In this document: positions 1 through 11,779 of the stretch, piece after piece | Position numbering within the stretch: the first letter of the stretch is position 1 | How the letters are laid out: the number at the start of each line of letters is the position of its first letter | Source: Oasisia sp. SBJ-2009 | Lineage: Eukaryota > Annelida > Polychaeta > Sabellida > Siboglinidae | Assembly (NCBI GenBank): GCA_964017155.1 | Contig: OZ024861.1 | Span: forward strand, 14,847,389 to 14,911,388 | Reading direction: 5' to 3' | Length of the DNA stretch: 64,000 nt | Translations under genes and position numbers: made by a program | The notes under the pieces: model-generated | The model's input: the letters and a program-made list of their open reading frames with translations, nothing else | The model's database searches: none | Told to the model about the DNA's origin: nothing

Positions 1-563
1 CGGTCAAAGAATCATCTACTCAACTGTATTGAGTGGGTGTATGTGTACATGCGATAATGTGTGTGGCATTAGCCGCGCGAATGGTGCTGATGCATATCAG
101 TGTTAAGATACTTTTCTCGGTGCGATCTCGGCCTCTTACACAAGGTTCGTTTCATGTGCATTATTTTGCATCATATTTTGACATTGCGTGTCTTGAAATA
201 CATCATATAGCGTGGAAAATAGCTCGATCAATCGTCTGAGTAAAACGTTTCGATTGTGAGAACTGCAACATCAAAACTGATGTCCATTCGCACTAGCTGT
301 GATACATGTATCGATGTCACGCACTCGTTGATTTGATTCTCCCAGTGATCGGCCTACATTATTATCTACCTCAACATGTTATATAAATAAAATAACTTGA
401 TAGAAGCAACGCTTCACCCACTGTCGAATGACTGTTCCGCGTCGCCAATCTTCACATAATCGGGCCTGGTCGGTCAGTAATGCTGCCAGACGTTTTCGGC
501 CACGTGTCGCTGTATCTTCACAGGGCGCTGACACCTGAGATAAAACAATAAAAGAGCGCTACA
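1..563 (+). repeat. Repeat unit U0, partial (right part only)
   Basis: Right-hand quarter of a unit, cut by the window edge. Together with U1 it is the most divergent copy. Its minus-strand donor-like site at about 20-29 reads CAG|TTGAGT instead of the CAG|GTGAGT of U2 to U28. It contains the CCAAT, E-box and acceptor-like region but no promoter cassette or poly-G tract. Confidence 0.97.
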
Positions 564-2811
564 ATGTGCACGGTGTCTAACAAAATTGAAAAAAGCAGGC
601 TCAATGCTTACATATGCCCACATTCCTTCACCCCACTGGCGTCAAAGACGAAAATCCAACCGCGATGCGATCGAGATAACGTTAAAGAAACTGGCATCTG
701 TCGCCAGCATTCGGCTGCGCGGCACAGAAATGGCAGCAAACCGGAAGACGCGCCACAACAATACCGTGACGTCTCGACGATACGGCAGACGCGCCATTTT
801 CGTTCCCGGCGACGTCAAATTTCAAGATGGCGACGCCTTTGATCTAAGCATACTGGGGGGGGGGGAGGCGCTTTCTTCCACTTTTACTTCGTTCTTTCAA
901 TGTTTTACTTGCGCTAGCTTATTTCGCAATAAGGTACACACATAGGACTACAGTTGTATTATGGTACGACGGCCTGTGCGACATTCGGGTACTTTTTATG
1001 CACGATGCAAGTCAATGTGCGTGACGTATAACACCGATTAGATTCAACAATGCCAGACTCTCTCCATTGATTTTTAGACCAAATATATCAGGCCTGCTGC
1101 GTCCGCGCGTATTAAAACCACTACACTACCCTACCCGCGCCTCTTGTAATGAAGTTTCAAACCTAGGAGCAATTGAGGTTGGCTTGCATTCTGCGCAAGT
1201 GCCTAATTCTTGTCGGAAATGGAACAGAATATTCATATTCTTGTTCTCATTCACAGTACACAGTATATGGTGCATACCACTCTTCGATGAGTTGTCTCAA
1301 AGTCTCAAGCAGCTTTCCACCTATGCCTAGGCAAATAGACGTTTGGACAGTATCTAATTTCACATTCGTACTGCTGAGCTTCAAACTACTACACTCAACA
1401 ACAGAAGTTCCCTTCACTGTGTTGGCAATCTACTCTCTGCGATCTGGAACTCTAAAACGTGTTAACGGCGACGCCACGAGGGCTGTATGCAGGCTGCGCA
1501 TAGATGTATCTGAAGCATTATATGCCATTCCATGCGATAAAAGACGTTCTTTCGCATACAGTCTAGATTTACTCTGTAGTGTAATACGCTTTGTAGGACG
1601 TACAATGTGTGTAGCTAGCTCAACATCAATGATTGTATGATGCAACCATTGCCTGTTAGTTGCTTTGTGGTTTCGTTTTCATATTGAACTGGCGACATGT
1701 CTGCTCTTTGGTTTCAGGTCTTCCTATTTGAGACCGACGTGTGAGCGACACAGACCGTCTGAGAATGAGACGCGCGAGTAGTGATGAACCCCACGCATGT
1801 CTATTATATCACTTCGTAGTTGTCTGGGTAGTTTGGAACAACCTTTGGTTTCTCGTATGGCTATTCGCCATCGCTGTTATGTCTAGCTGTTGGCATTACC
1901 TGTTTGTCGGCACAGCGCTCATGACACGCCCAAAGAGCTGGCCTGTTGGAACCGATCACTGTAGTATATGCTATTCTTTCCAAGGCAATGTAACAACATA
2001 TGCATTCGAACTCCGTCACTACCTAGATACAAATCTGCGTGCCGAGATATGTGTGACTGCAATAAATATGGGTCTCAAAACATCGAATGATCTCTACACT
2101 TGTCTTTGAAGGAAGACATGTCAAATGCGTACCCTTGAGTAAAAAAACTATTGCAAATAAAGAGGCACTTGTGTAGGTTGCCTTGGCATGCTGATTCCTA
2201 AGTATGCTGTTTCCAGTCGAGATGAATGCGTTGTGTTTGGTGTCATGACGGTCAAAGAATCATCTACTCAACTGTATTGTGTGGGTGTATGTGTACATGC
2301 GATAATGTGTGTGGCATTCGCCGCGCGAATGGTGCTTATGCATATCAGTTTTAATATACTTTCCGCGGTGCGATCCAGGCCTCTTACACAAGTTTCGTTT
2401 CATATGCATTATTTTGCATCATATTTTGACATTGCGTATCTTGAAATACATAATATAGCGTGAACAATAGCTCGATCAATCGTCTGAGTAAAACGTTTCG
2501 ATTGTGAAAACTGCAACATCAAAACTAATGTCCACTCGCACTAGCTGTGATACATGTATCGATGTCATGCTATCGTTGATTTGATTCTCCCAGTGACCGG
2601 CCTACAATATCATCTACCTCAACATGTTATATAAAATAAATAACTTGATAAAAACAACGCTTCACCCACTGTCGAATGACTGTTCCGCGTCGCCAATGTT
2701 CACATCATCGGGCCTGGTCGGTCAGTAATGCTGCCAGAAGTCTTCGGCCACGTGTCGCTGTATCTTCACCGGGCGCAGACACCTGAGAAAAAACAATAAA
2801 CCAGCGTTAAA
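564..2811 (+). repeat. Repeat unit U1, divergent copy
   Basis: 2248 bases, poly-G of 11 at 855-865. It is the most divergent full unit. Against U2 I count 18 differences in the first 279 bases but only 6 in the 468-base block 1173-1640. The CRE is TGACGTCT rather than TGACGTCA. The 110-codon plus frame seen in other units is broken by a TGA near 1020. It carries an A-rich change near 2141 and lacks the minus donor consensus near 2270. It may lie near an array edge. Confidence 0.97.
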
Positions 2812-5051
2812 ATGTGCACGGTGTCTAACAAAATTAAAAACAGCAGGCTCAATGCTTACATATGCCGACATTCCTTCACCCCACTGGCGTCAAAGACGCA
2901 AATCCCACCGCGATACGGTCGAGATTACACTAAAGAAACTGGCATCTGTCGCCAGCATTCGGCTGCGCGGCAAAGTAATGGCGGCAAACCGGAAGACGCG
3001 CCACAACAATACCGTGACGTCACGACATTACGGCAGACGTGCCATTTTCGTTCTCGGCGACGTCAAATTTCAAGATGGCGACGCCTTTGATCTAAGCAAA
3101 CTGGGGGGAGGCGCTTTCTTCCACTTTTACATCGTTCTTTCAATGTTTTACTTGCGCTAGCTTATTTCGCAATAAGGTACACACATAGGACTACAGTTGT
3201 ATTACGGTACGACGGCCTATGCGACATTCGGGTACTTCTTATGCACGATGCAAGTCAATGTGCGTGGCGTATAACACCGATTAGATTCAACAATGCCAGA
3301 CTCTCTCCATTGATTTTTAGACCAAATATATCAGGCCTGCTGCGTCCGCGCGTATTAAACCCACTGCACTACCCTACCCGCGCCTCTCGTAATGAAGTTT
3401 CAAACCTAGGAGCAATTGAGGTTGGCTTGCATTCTGCGCAAGTGCCTAATTCTTGTCGGAAATGGAACAGAATATTCATATTCGTGTTCTCATTCACAGT
3501 ACACTGTATATGGTGCATACCACTCTTCGATGAGTTGTCTCAAAGTCTCAAGCAGCTTTCCACCTATGCCTAGGCAAATAGACGTTTGGACAGTATCTAA
3601 TTTCACATTCGTACTGCTGAGCTTCAAACTACTACACTCAACGACAGAAGTTCCCTTCACTGTGTTGGCAATCTACTCTCTGCGATCTGGAACTCTAAAA
3701 CGTCTTAACGGCGACGCCACGAGGGCTGTATGCAGGCTGCGCATAGATGTATCTGAAGCATTATATGCCATTCCATGCGATAAAAGACGTTCGTTCGCAT
3801 ACAGTCTAGATTTACTCTGTAGTGTAATACGCTTTGTAGGACGTACAATGTGTGTAGCTAGCTCAACATCAATGATTATATGATGCGACCATTGCCTGTT
3901 AGTTGCTTTGTGGTTTCGTTTTCATATTGAACTGGCGACATGTCTGCTCTTTGGTTTCAGGTCTTCCTGTTTGAGACCGACGTGTGAGCGACACAGACCG
4001 TCTGAGATTGAGACACGCGAGTAGTGATGAACCCCACGCATGTCTAGTATATCACTTCGTAGTTGTCTGGGTAGTTTGGAACAACCCTTGGTTTCTCGTA
4101 TGGCTCTTCGCCATCGCTGTTATGTCTAGCCGTTGGCGTTACCTGTTTGTCGGCACAGCGCTCATGACACGGCCAAAGAGCTGGCCTGTTGGCACTGATC
4201 ACTGTAGCATATGCTATTGTTTCCAAGGCAATGTAACAACATATGCATTCGAACTCCGTCACTACCTAGATACAAATCTGCGTGCCGTGATATGTGTGAC
4301 TGCAATAAATATGGGTCTCAAAACATCGAATGATCTCTACACTTGTCTTTGAAGGAAGACATGTCAAATGCGTACCCTTGAGTTACACTATTGCAAAGAA
4401 AGAGGCACTTGTGTAGGTTGCCTTGGCATGCTGATTCCTAAGTATGCTGTTTCCAGTCGAGATGAATGCGTTGTGCTTGGTGTCATGACGGTCAAAGAAT
4501 CATCTACTCACCTGTATTGAGTGGGTGTATGTGTACAAGCGATAATGTGTGTGGCATTCGCCGCGCGAATGGTGCTGATGCATATCAGTTTTAATATACT
4601 TTCCGCGGTGCGATCCCGGCCTCTTACACAAGTTTCGTTTCATGTGCATTATTTTGCATCATATTTTGACATTGCGTATCTTGAAATACATCATATAGCG
4701 TGAACAATAGCTCGATCAATCGTCTGAGTAAAACGTTTCGATTGTGAGAACTGCAACATCAAAACTAATGTCCACTCGCACTAGCTGTGATATATGTATC
4801 GATGTCATGCTATCGTTGATTTGATTCTCCCAGTGATCGGCCTACATTATCATCTATCTCAACATGTTATATAACAAAAATAACTTGATAAAAACAACGC
4901 TTCACCCACTGTCGAATGACTGTTCCGCGTCGCCAATCTTCACATCATCGGGCCTGGTCGGTCAGTAATGCTGCCAGAAGTATTCGGCCACGTGTCGCTG
5001 TATCTTCACCGGGCGCAGACACCTGAGAAAAAACAATAAAACAGCGTTACA
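2812..5051 (+). repeat. Repeat unit U2
   Basis: 2240 bases, poly-G of only 6 at 3103-3108, intact CRE. It carries TGTTTGAG and GATTGAGACACG variants near 3968-4018 that recur only in U4, marking U2-U3 and U4-U5 as duplicated dimers. It is the first unit whose end has the CAG|GTGAGT minus donor motif. Confidence 0.97.
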
Positions 5052-7294
5052 ATGTGCACGGTGTCTAACAAAATTGAAAACAGCAGGCTCAATGCTTACA
5101 TATGTCCACATTCCTTCACCCCACTGGCGTCAAAGAAGCAAATCCCACCGCGATGCGGTCGAGATTACACTAAAGAAACTGGCATCTGTCGCCAGCATTC
5201 GGCTGCGCGGCAAAGTAATGGCGGCAAACCGGAAGACGCGCCACAGCAATACCGTGAAGTCACGACATTACGGCAGACGTGCCATTTTCGTTCCCGGCGA
5301 CGTCAAATTTCAAGATGGCGACGCCTTTGATCTAAGCAAACTGGGGGGGGGGGGCGCCTTCTTCCACTTTTACTTCGTTCTTTCAATGTTTTACTTGCGC
5401 TAGCTTATTTCGCAATAAGGTACACACATAGGACTACAGTTGTATTACGGTACGACGGCCTATGCGACATTCGGGTACTTTTTATGCACGATGCAAGTCA
5501 ATGTGCGTGGCGTATAACACCGATTAGATTCAACAATGCCAGACTCTCTCCATTGATTTGTAGACCAAATATATCAGGCCTGCTGCGTCCGCGCGTATTA
5601 AAACCACTGCACTACCCTACCAGCGCCTCTTGTAATGAAGTTTCAAACCTAGGAGCAATTGAGGTTGGCTTGCATTCTGCGCAAGTGCCTAATTCTTGTC
5701 GGAAATGGAACAGAATATTCATATTCGTGTTCTCATTCACAGTACACTGTATATGGTGCATACCACTCTTCGATGAGTTGTCTCAAAGTCTCAAGCAGCT
5801 TTCCACCTATGCCTAGGCAAATAGACGTTTGGACAGTATCTAATTTCACATTCGTACTGCTGAGCTTCAAACTACTACACTCAACGACAGAAGTTCCCTT
5901 CACTGTGTTGGCAATCTACTCTCTGCGATCTGGAACTCTAAAACGTCTTAACGGCGACGCCACGAGGGCTGTATGCAGGCTGCGCATAGATGTATCTGAA
6001 GCATTGTATGCCATTCCATGCGATAAAAGACGTTCGTTCGCATACAGTCTAGATTTACTCTGTAGTGTAATACGCTTTGTAGGACGTACAATGTGTGTAG
6101 CTAGCTCAACATCAATGATTATATGATGCGACCATTGCCTGTTAGTTGCTTTGTGGTTTCGTTTTCATATTGAACTGGCGACATGTCTGCTCTTTGGTTT
6201 CAGGTCTTCCTATTTGAGACCGACGTGTGAGCGACACAGACCGTCTGAGAATGAGACGCGCGAGTAGTGATGAACCCCACGCATGTCTAGTATATCACTT
6301 CGTAGTTGTCTGGGTAGTTTGGAACAACCCTTGGTTTCTCGTATGGCTCTTCGCCATCGCTGTTATGTCTAGCCGTTGGCGTTACCTGTTTGTCGGCACA
6401 GCGCTCATGACACGGCCAAAGAGCTGGCCTGTTGGCACTGATCACTGTAGCATATGCTATTGTTTCCAAGGCAATGTAACAACATATGCATTCGAACTCC
6501 GTCACTACCTAGATACAAATCTGCGTGCCGTGATATGTGTGACTGCAATAAATATGGGTCTCAAAACATCGAATGATCTCTACACTTGTCTTTGAAGGAA
6601 GACATGTCAAATGCGTACCCTTGAGTTACACTATTGCAAAGAAAGAGGCACTTGTGTAGGTTGCCTTTGCATGCTGATTCCTAAGTATGCTGTTTCCAGT
6701 CGAGATGAATGCGTTGTGCTTGGTGTCATGACGGTCAAAGAATCATCTACTCACCTGTATTGAGTGGGTGTATGTGTACAAGCGATAATGTGTGTGGCAT
6801 TCGCCGCGCGAATGGTGCTTATGCATATCAGTTTTAATATACTTTCCGCGGTGCGATCCCGGCCTCTTACACAAGTTTCGTTTCATGTGCATTATTTTGC
6901 ATCATATTTTGACATTGCGTATCTTGAAATACATCATATAGCGTGAACAATAGCTCGATCAATCGTCTGAGTAAAACGTTTCGATTGTGAGAACTGCAAC
7001 ATCAAAACTAATGTCCACTCGCACTAGCTGTGATATATGTATCGATGTCATGCTATCGTTGATTTGATTCTCCCAGTGATCGGCCTACATTATCATCTAC
7101 CTCAACATGTTATATAACAAAAATAACTTGATAAAAACAACGCTTCACCCACTGTCGAATGACTGTTCCGCGTCGCCAATCTTCACATCATCGGGCCTGG
7201 TCGGTCAGTAATGCTGCCAGAAGTATTCGGCCACGTGTCGCTGTATCTTCACCGGGCGCAGACACCTGAGAAAAAACAATAAAACAGCGTTACA
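5052..7294 (+). repeat. Repeat unit U3 (CRE-less subtype)
   Basis: 2243 bases, G run of 12 at 5343-5354 continuing directly into CGCC without the usual interrupting A. The CRE is mutated to TGAAGTCA at 5255-5262. It shares GCATTGTATGCC near 6002 and CCACAGCAAT near 5241 with U5, its near duplicate. Confidence 0.97.
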
Positions 7295-9534
7295 ATGTGC
7301 ACGGTGTCTAACAAAATTGAAAACAGCAGGCTCAATGCTTACATATGTCCACATTCCTTCACCCCACTGGCGTCAAAGACGCAAATCCCACCGCGATGCG
7401 GTCGAGATTACACTAAAGAAACTGGCATCTGTCGCCAGCATTCGGCTGCGCGGCAAAGTAATGGCAGCAAACCGGAATACGCGCCACAACAATACCGTGA
7501 CGTCACGACATTACGGCAGACGTGCCATTTTCGTTCCCGGCGACGTCAAATTTCAAGATGGCGACGCCTTTGATCTAAGCAAACTGGGGGGAGGCGCTTT
7601 CTTCCACGTTTACTTTGTTCTTTCAATGTTTTACTTGCGCTAGCTTATTTCGCAATAAGGTACACACATAGGACTACAGTTGTATTATGGTACGACGGCC
7701 TGTGCGACATTCGCGTACTTTTTATGCACGATGCAAGTCAATGTGCGTGGCGTATAACACCGATTAGATTCAACAATGCCAGACTCTCTCCATTGATTTT
7801 TAGACCAAATATATCAGGCCTGCTGCGTCCGCGCGTACTAAAACCACTGCACTACCCTACCCGCGCCTCTTGTAATGAAGTTTCAAACCTAGGAGCAATT
7901 GAGGTTGGCTTGCATTCTGCGCAAGTGCCTAATTCTTGTCGGAAATGGAACAGAATATTCATATTCGTGTTCTCATTCACAGTACACTGTATATGGTGCA
8001 TACCACTCTTCGATGAGTTGTCTCAAAGTCTCAAGCAGCTTTCCACCTATGCCTAGGCAAATAGACGTTTGGACAGTATCTAATTTCACATTCGTACTGC
8101 TGAGCTTCAAACTACTACACTCAACGACAGAAGTTCCCTTCACTGTGTTGGCAATCTACTCTCTGCGATCTGGAACTCTAAAACGTCTTAACGGCGACGC
8201 CACGAGGGCTGTATGCAGGCTGCGCATAGATGTATCTGAAGCATTATATGCCATTCCATGCGATAAAAGACGTTCGTTCGCATACAGTCTAGATTTACTC
8301 TGTAGTGTAATACGCTTTGTAGGACGTACAATGTGTGTAGCTAGCTCAACATCAATGATTATATGATGCGACCATTGCCTGTTAGTTGCTTTGTGGTTTC
8401 GTTTTCATATTGAACTGGCGACATGTCTGCTCTTTGGTTTCAGGTCTTCCTGTTTGAGACCGACGTGTGAGCGACACAGACCGTCTGAGATTGAGACACG
8501 CGAGTAGTGATGAACCCCACGCATGTCTAGTATATCACTTCGTAGTTGTCTGGGTAGTTTGGAACAACCCTTGGTTTCTCGTATGGCTCTTCGCCATCGC
8601 TGTTATGTCTAGCCGTTGGCGTTACCTGTTTGTCGGCACAGCGCTCATGACACGGCCAAAGAGCTGGCCTGTTGGCACTGATCACTGTAGCATATGCTAT
8701 TGTTTCCAAGGCAATGTAACAACATATGCATTCGAACTCCGTCACTACCTAGATACAAATCTGCGTGCCGTGATATGTGTGACTGCAATAAATATGGGTC
8801 TCAAAACATCGAATGATCTCTACACTTGTCTTTGAAGGAAGACATGTCAAATGCGTACCCTTGAGTTACACTATTGCAAAGAAAGAGGCACTTGTGTAGG
8901 TTGCCTTGGCATGCTGATTCCTAAGTATGCTGTTTCCAGTCGAGATGAATGCGTTGTGCTTGGTGTCATGACGGTCAAAGAATCATCTACTCACCTGTAT
9001 TGAGTGGGTGTATGTGTACAAGCGATAATGTGTGTGGCATTCGCCGCGCGAATGGTGCTTATGCATATCAGTTTTAATATACTTTCCGCGGTGCGATCCC
9101 GGCCTCTTACACAAGTTTCGTTTCATGTGCATTATTTTGCATCATATTTTGACATTGCGTATCTTGAAATACATCATATAGCGTGAACAATAGCTCGATC
9201 AATCGTCTGAGTAAAACGTTTCGATTGTGAGAACTGCAACATCAAAACTAATGTCCACTCGCACTAGCTGTGATATATGTATCGATGTCATGCTATCGTT
9301 GATTTGATTCTCCCAGTGATCGGCCTACATTATCATCTATCTCAACATGTTATATAACAAAAATAACTTGATAAAAACAACGCTTCACCCACTGTCGAAT
9401 GACTGTTCCGCGTCGCCAATCTTCACATCATCGGGCCTGGTCGGTCAGTAATGCTGCCAGAAGTATTCGGCCACGTGTCGCTGTATCTTCACCGGGCGCA
9501 GACACCTGAGAAAAAACAATAAAACAGCGTTACA
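7295..9534 (+). repeat. Repeat unit U4
   Basis: 2240 bases, poly-G of 6 at 7586-7591, intact CRE at 7498-7505. The ETS-type site has a private change to CCGGAAT. Its right half carries the same rare GATTGAGACACG variant as U2. Confidence 0.97.
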
Positions 9535-11779
9535 ATGTGCACGGTGTCTAACAAAATTGAAAACAGCAGGCTCAATGCTTACATATGTCCACATTCCTTC
9601 ACCCCACTGGCGTCAAAGAAGCAAATCCCACCGCGATGCGGTCGAGATTACACTAAAGAAACTGGCATCTGTCGCCAGCATTCGGCTGCGCGGCAAAGTA
9701 ATGGCGGCAAACCGGAAGACGCGCCACAGCAATACCGTGAAGTCACGACATTACGGCAGACGTGCCATTTTCGTTCCCGGCGACGTCAAATTTCAAGATG
9801 GCGACGCCTTTGATCTAAGCAAACTGGGGGGGGGGGGGGCGCCTTCTTCCACTTTTACTTCGTTCTTTCAATGTTTTACTTGCGCTAGCTTATTTCGCAA
9901 TAAGGTACACACATAGGACTACAGTTGTATTACGGTACGACGGCCTATGCGACATTCGGGTACTTTTTATGCACGATGCAAATCAATGTGCGTGGCGTAT
10001 AACACCGATTAGATTCAACAATGCCAGACTCTCTCCATTGATTTGTAGACCAAATATATCAGGCCTGCTGCGTCCGCGCGTATTAAAACCACTGCACTAC
10101 CCTACCCGCGCCTCTTGTAATGAAGTTTCAAACCTAGGAGCAATTGAGGTTGGCTTGCATTCTGCGCAAGTGCCTAATTCTTGTCGGAAATGGAACAGAA
10201 TATTCATATTCGTGTTCTCATTCACAGTACACTGTATATGGTGCATACCACTCTTCGATGAGTTGTCTCAAAGTCTCAAGCAGCTTTCCACCTATGCCTA
10301 GGCAAATAGACGTTTGGACAGTATCTAATTTCACATTCGTACTGCTGAGCTTCAAACTACTACACTCAACGACAGAAGTTCCCTTCACTGTGTTGGCAAT
10401 CTACTCTCTGCGATCTGGAACTCTAAAACGTCTTAACGGCGACGCCACGAGGGCTGTATGCAGGCTGCGCATAGATGTATCTGAAGCATTGTATGCCATT
10501 CCATGCGATAAAAGACGTTCGTTCGCATACAGTCTAGATTTACTCTGTAGTGTAATACGCTTTGTAGGACGTACAATGTGTGTAGCTAGCTCAACATCAA
10601 TGATTATATGATGCGACCATTGCCTGTTAGTTGCTTTGTGGTTTCGTTTTCATATTGAACTGGCGACATGTCTGCTCTTTGGTTTCAGGTCTTCCTATTT
10701 GAGACCGACGTGTGAGCGACACAGACCGTCTGAGAATGAGACGCGCGAGTAGTGATGAACCCCACGCATGTCTAGTATATCACTTCGTAGTTGTCTGGGT
10801 AGTTTGGAACAACCCTTGGTTTCTCGTATGGCTCTTCGCCATCGCTGTTATGTCTAGCCGTTGGCGTTACCTGTTTGTCGGCACAGCGCTCATGACACGG
10901 CCAAAGAGCTGGCCTGTTGGCACTGATCACTGTAGCATATGCTATTGTTTCCAAGGCAATGTAACAACATATGCATTCGAACTCCGTCACTACCTAGATA
11001 CAAATCTGCGTGCCGTGATATGTGTGACTGCAATAAATATGGGTCTCAAAACATCGAATGATCTCTACACTTGTCTTTGAAGGAAGACATGTCAAATGCG
11101 TACCCTTGAGTTACACTATTGCAAAGAAAGAGGCACTTGTGTAGGTTGCCTTGGCATGCTGATTCCTAAGTATGCTGTTTCCAGTCGAGATGAATGCGTT
11201 GTGCTTGGTGTCATGACGGTCAAAGAATCATCTACTCACCTGTATTGAGTGGGTGTATGTGTACAAGCGATAATGTGTGTGGCATTCGCCGCGCGAATGG
11301 TGCTTATGCATATCAGTTTTAACATACTTTCCGCGGTGCGATCCCGGCCTCTTACACAAGTTTCGTTTCATGTGCATTATTTTGCATCATATTTTGACAT
11401 TGCGTATCTTGAAATACATCATATAGCGTGAACAATAGCTCGATCAATCGTCTGAGTAAAACGTTTCGATTGTGAGAACTGCAACATCAAAACTAATGTC
11501 CACTCGCACTAGCTGTGATATATGTATCGATGTCATGCTATCGTTGATTTGATTCTCCCAGTGATCGGCCTACATTATCATCTATCTCAACATGTTATAT
11601 AACAAAAATAACTTGATAAAAACAACGCTTCACCCACTGTCGAATGACTGTTCCGCGTCGCCAATCTTCACATCATCGGGCCTGGTCGGTCAGTAATGCT
11701 GCCAGAAGTATTCGGCCACGTGTCGCTGTATCTTCACCGGGCGCAGACACCTGAGAAAAAACAATAAAACAGCGTTACA
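9535..11779 (+). repeat. Repeat unit U5 (CRE-less subtype)
   Basis: 2245 bases, G run of 14 at 9826-9839 running into CGCC. CRE mutated to TGAAGTCA. Near duplicate of U3 two units earlier, sharing several rare variants. Confidence 0.97.

Noticed and set aside
1430..1645. Minus-strand 71-codon frame unique to U1
   Set aside because: It is the same open segment as in other units. A single substitution only supplies a TTG start in U1.
4521..4703. 60-codon plus-strand frame repeated in each unit
   Set aside because: It starts at GTG, has no domain, and lies opposite the putative minus exon with the CAG|GTGAGT donor. Likely a shadow frame.
5052..5330. 92-codon ATG plus-strand frame at the unit anchor as a real gene
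   Set aside because: It lies across the promoter-like cassette, and about 14 of 92 residues differ between U1 and U2, so most changes are non-synonymous. U28 and U29 break it with a two-base deletion.
5290..5330. Hairpin between GCCATTTT and AAGATGGC as an RNA structure
   Set aside because: The arms are imperfect in most units and short, and both are better read as YY1/PHO-type sites in opposite orientation.
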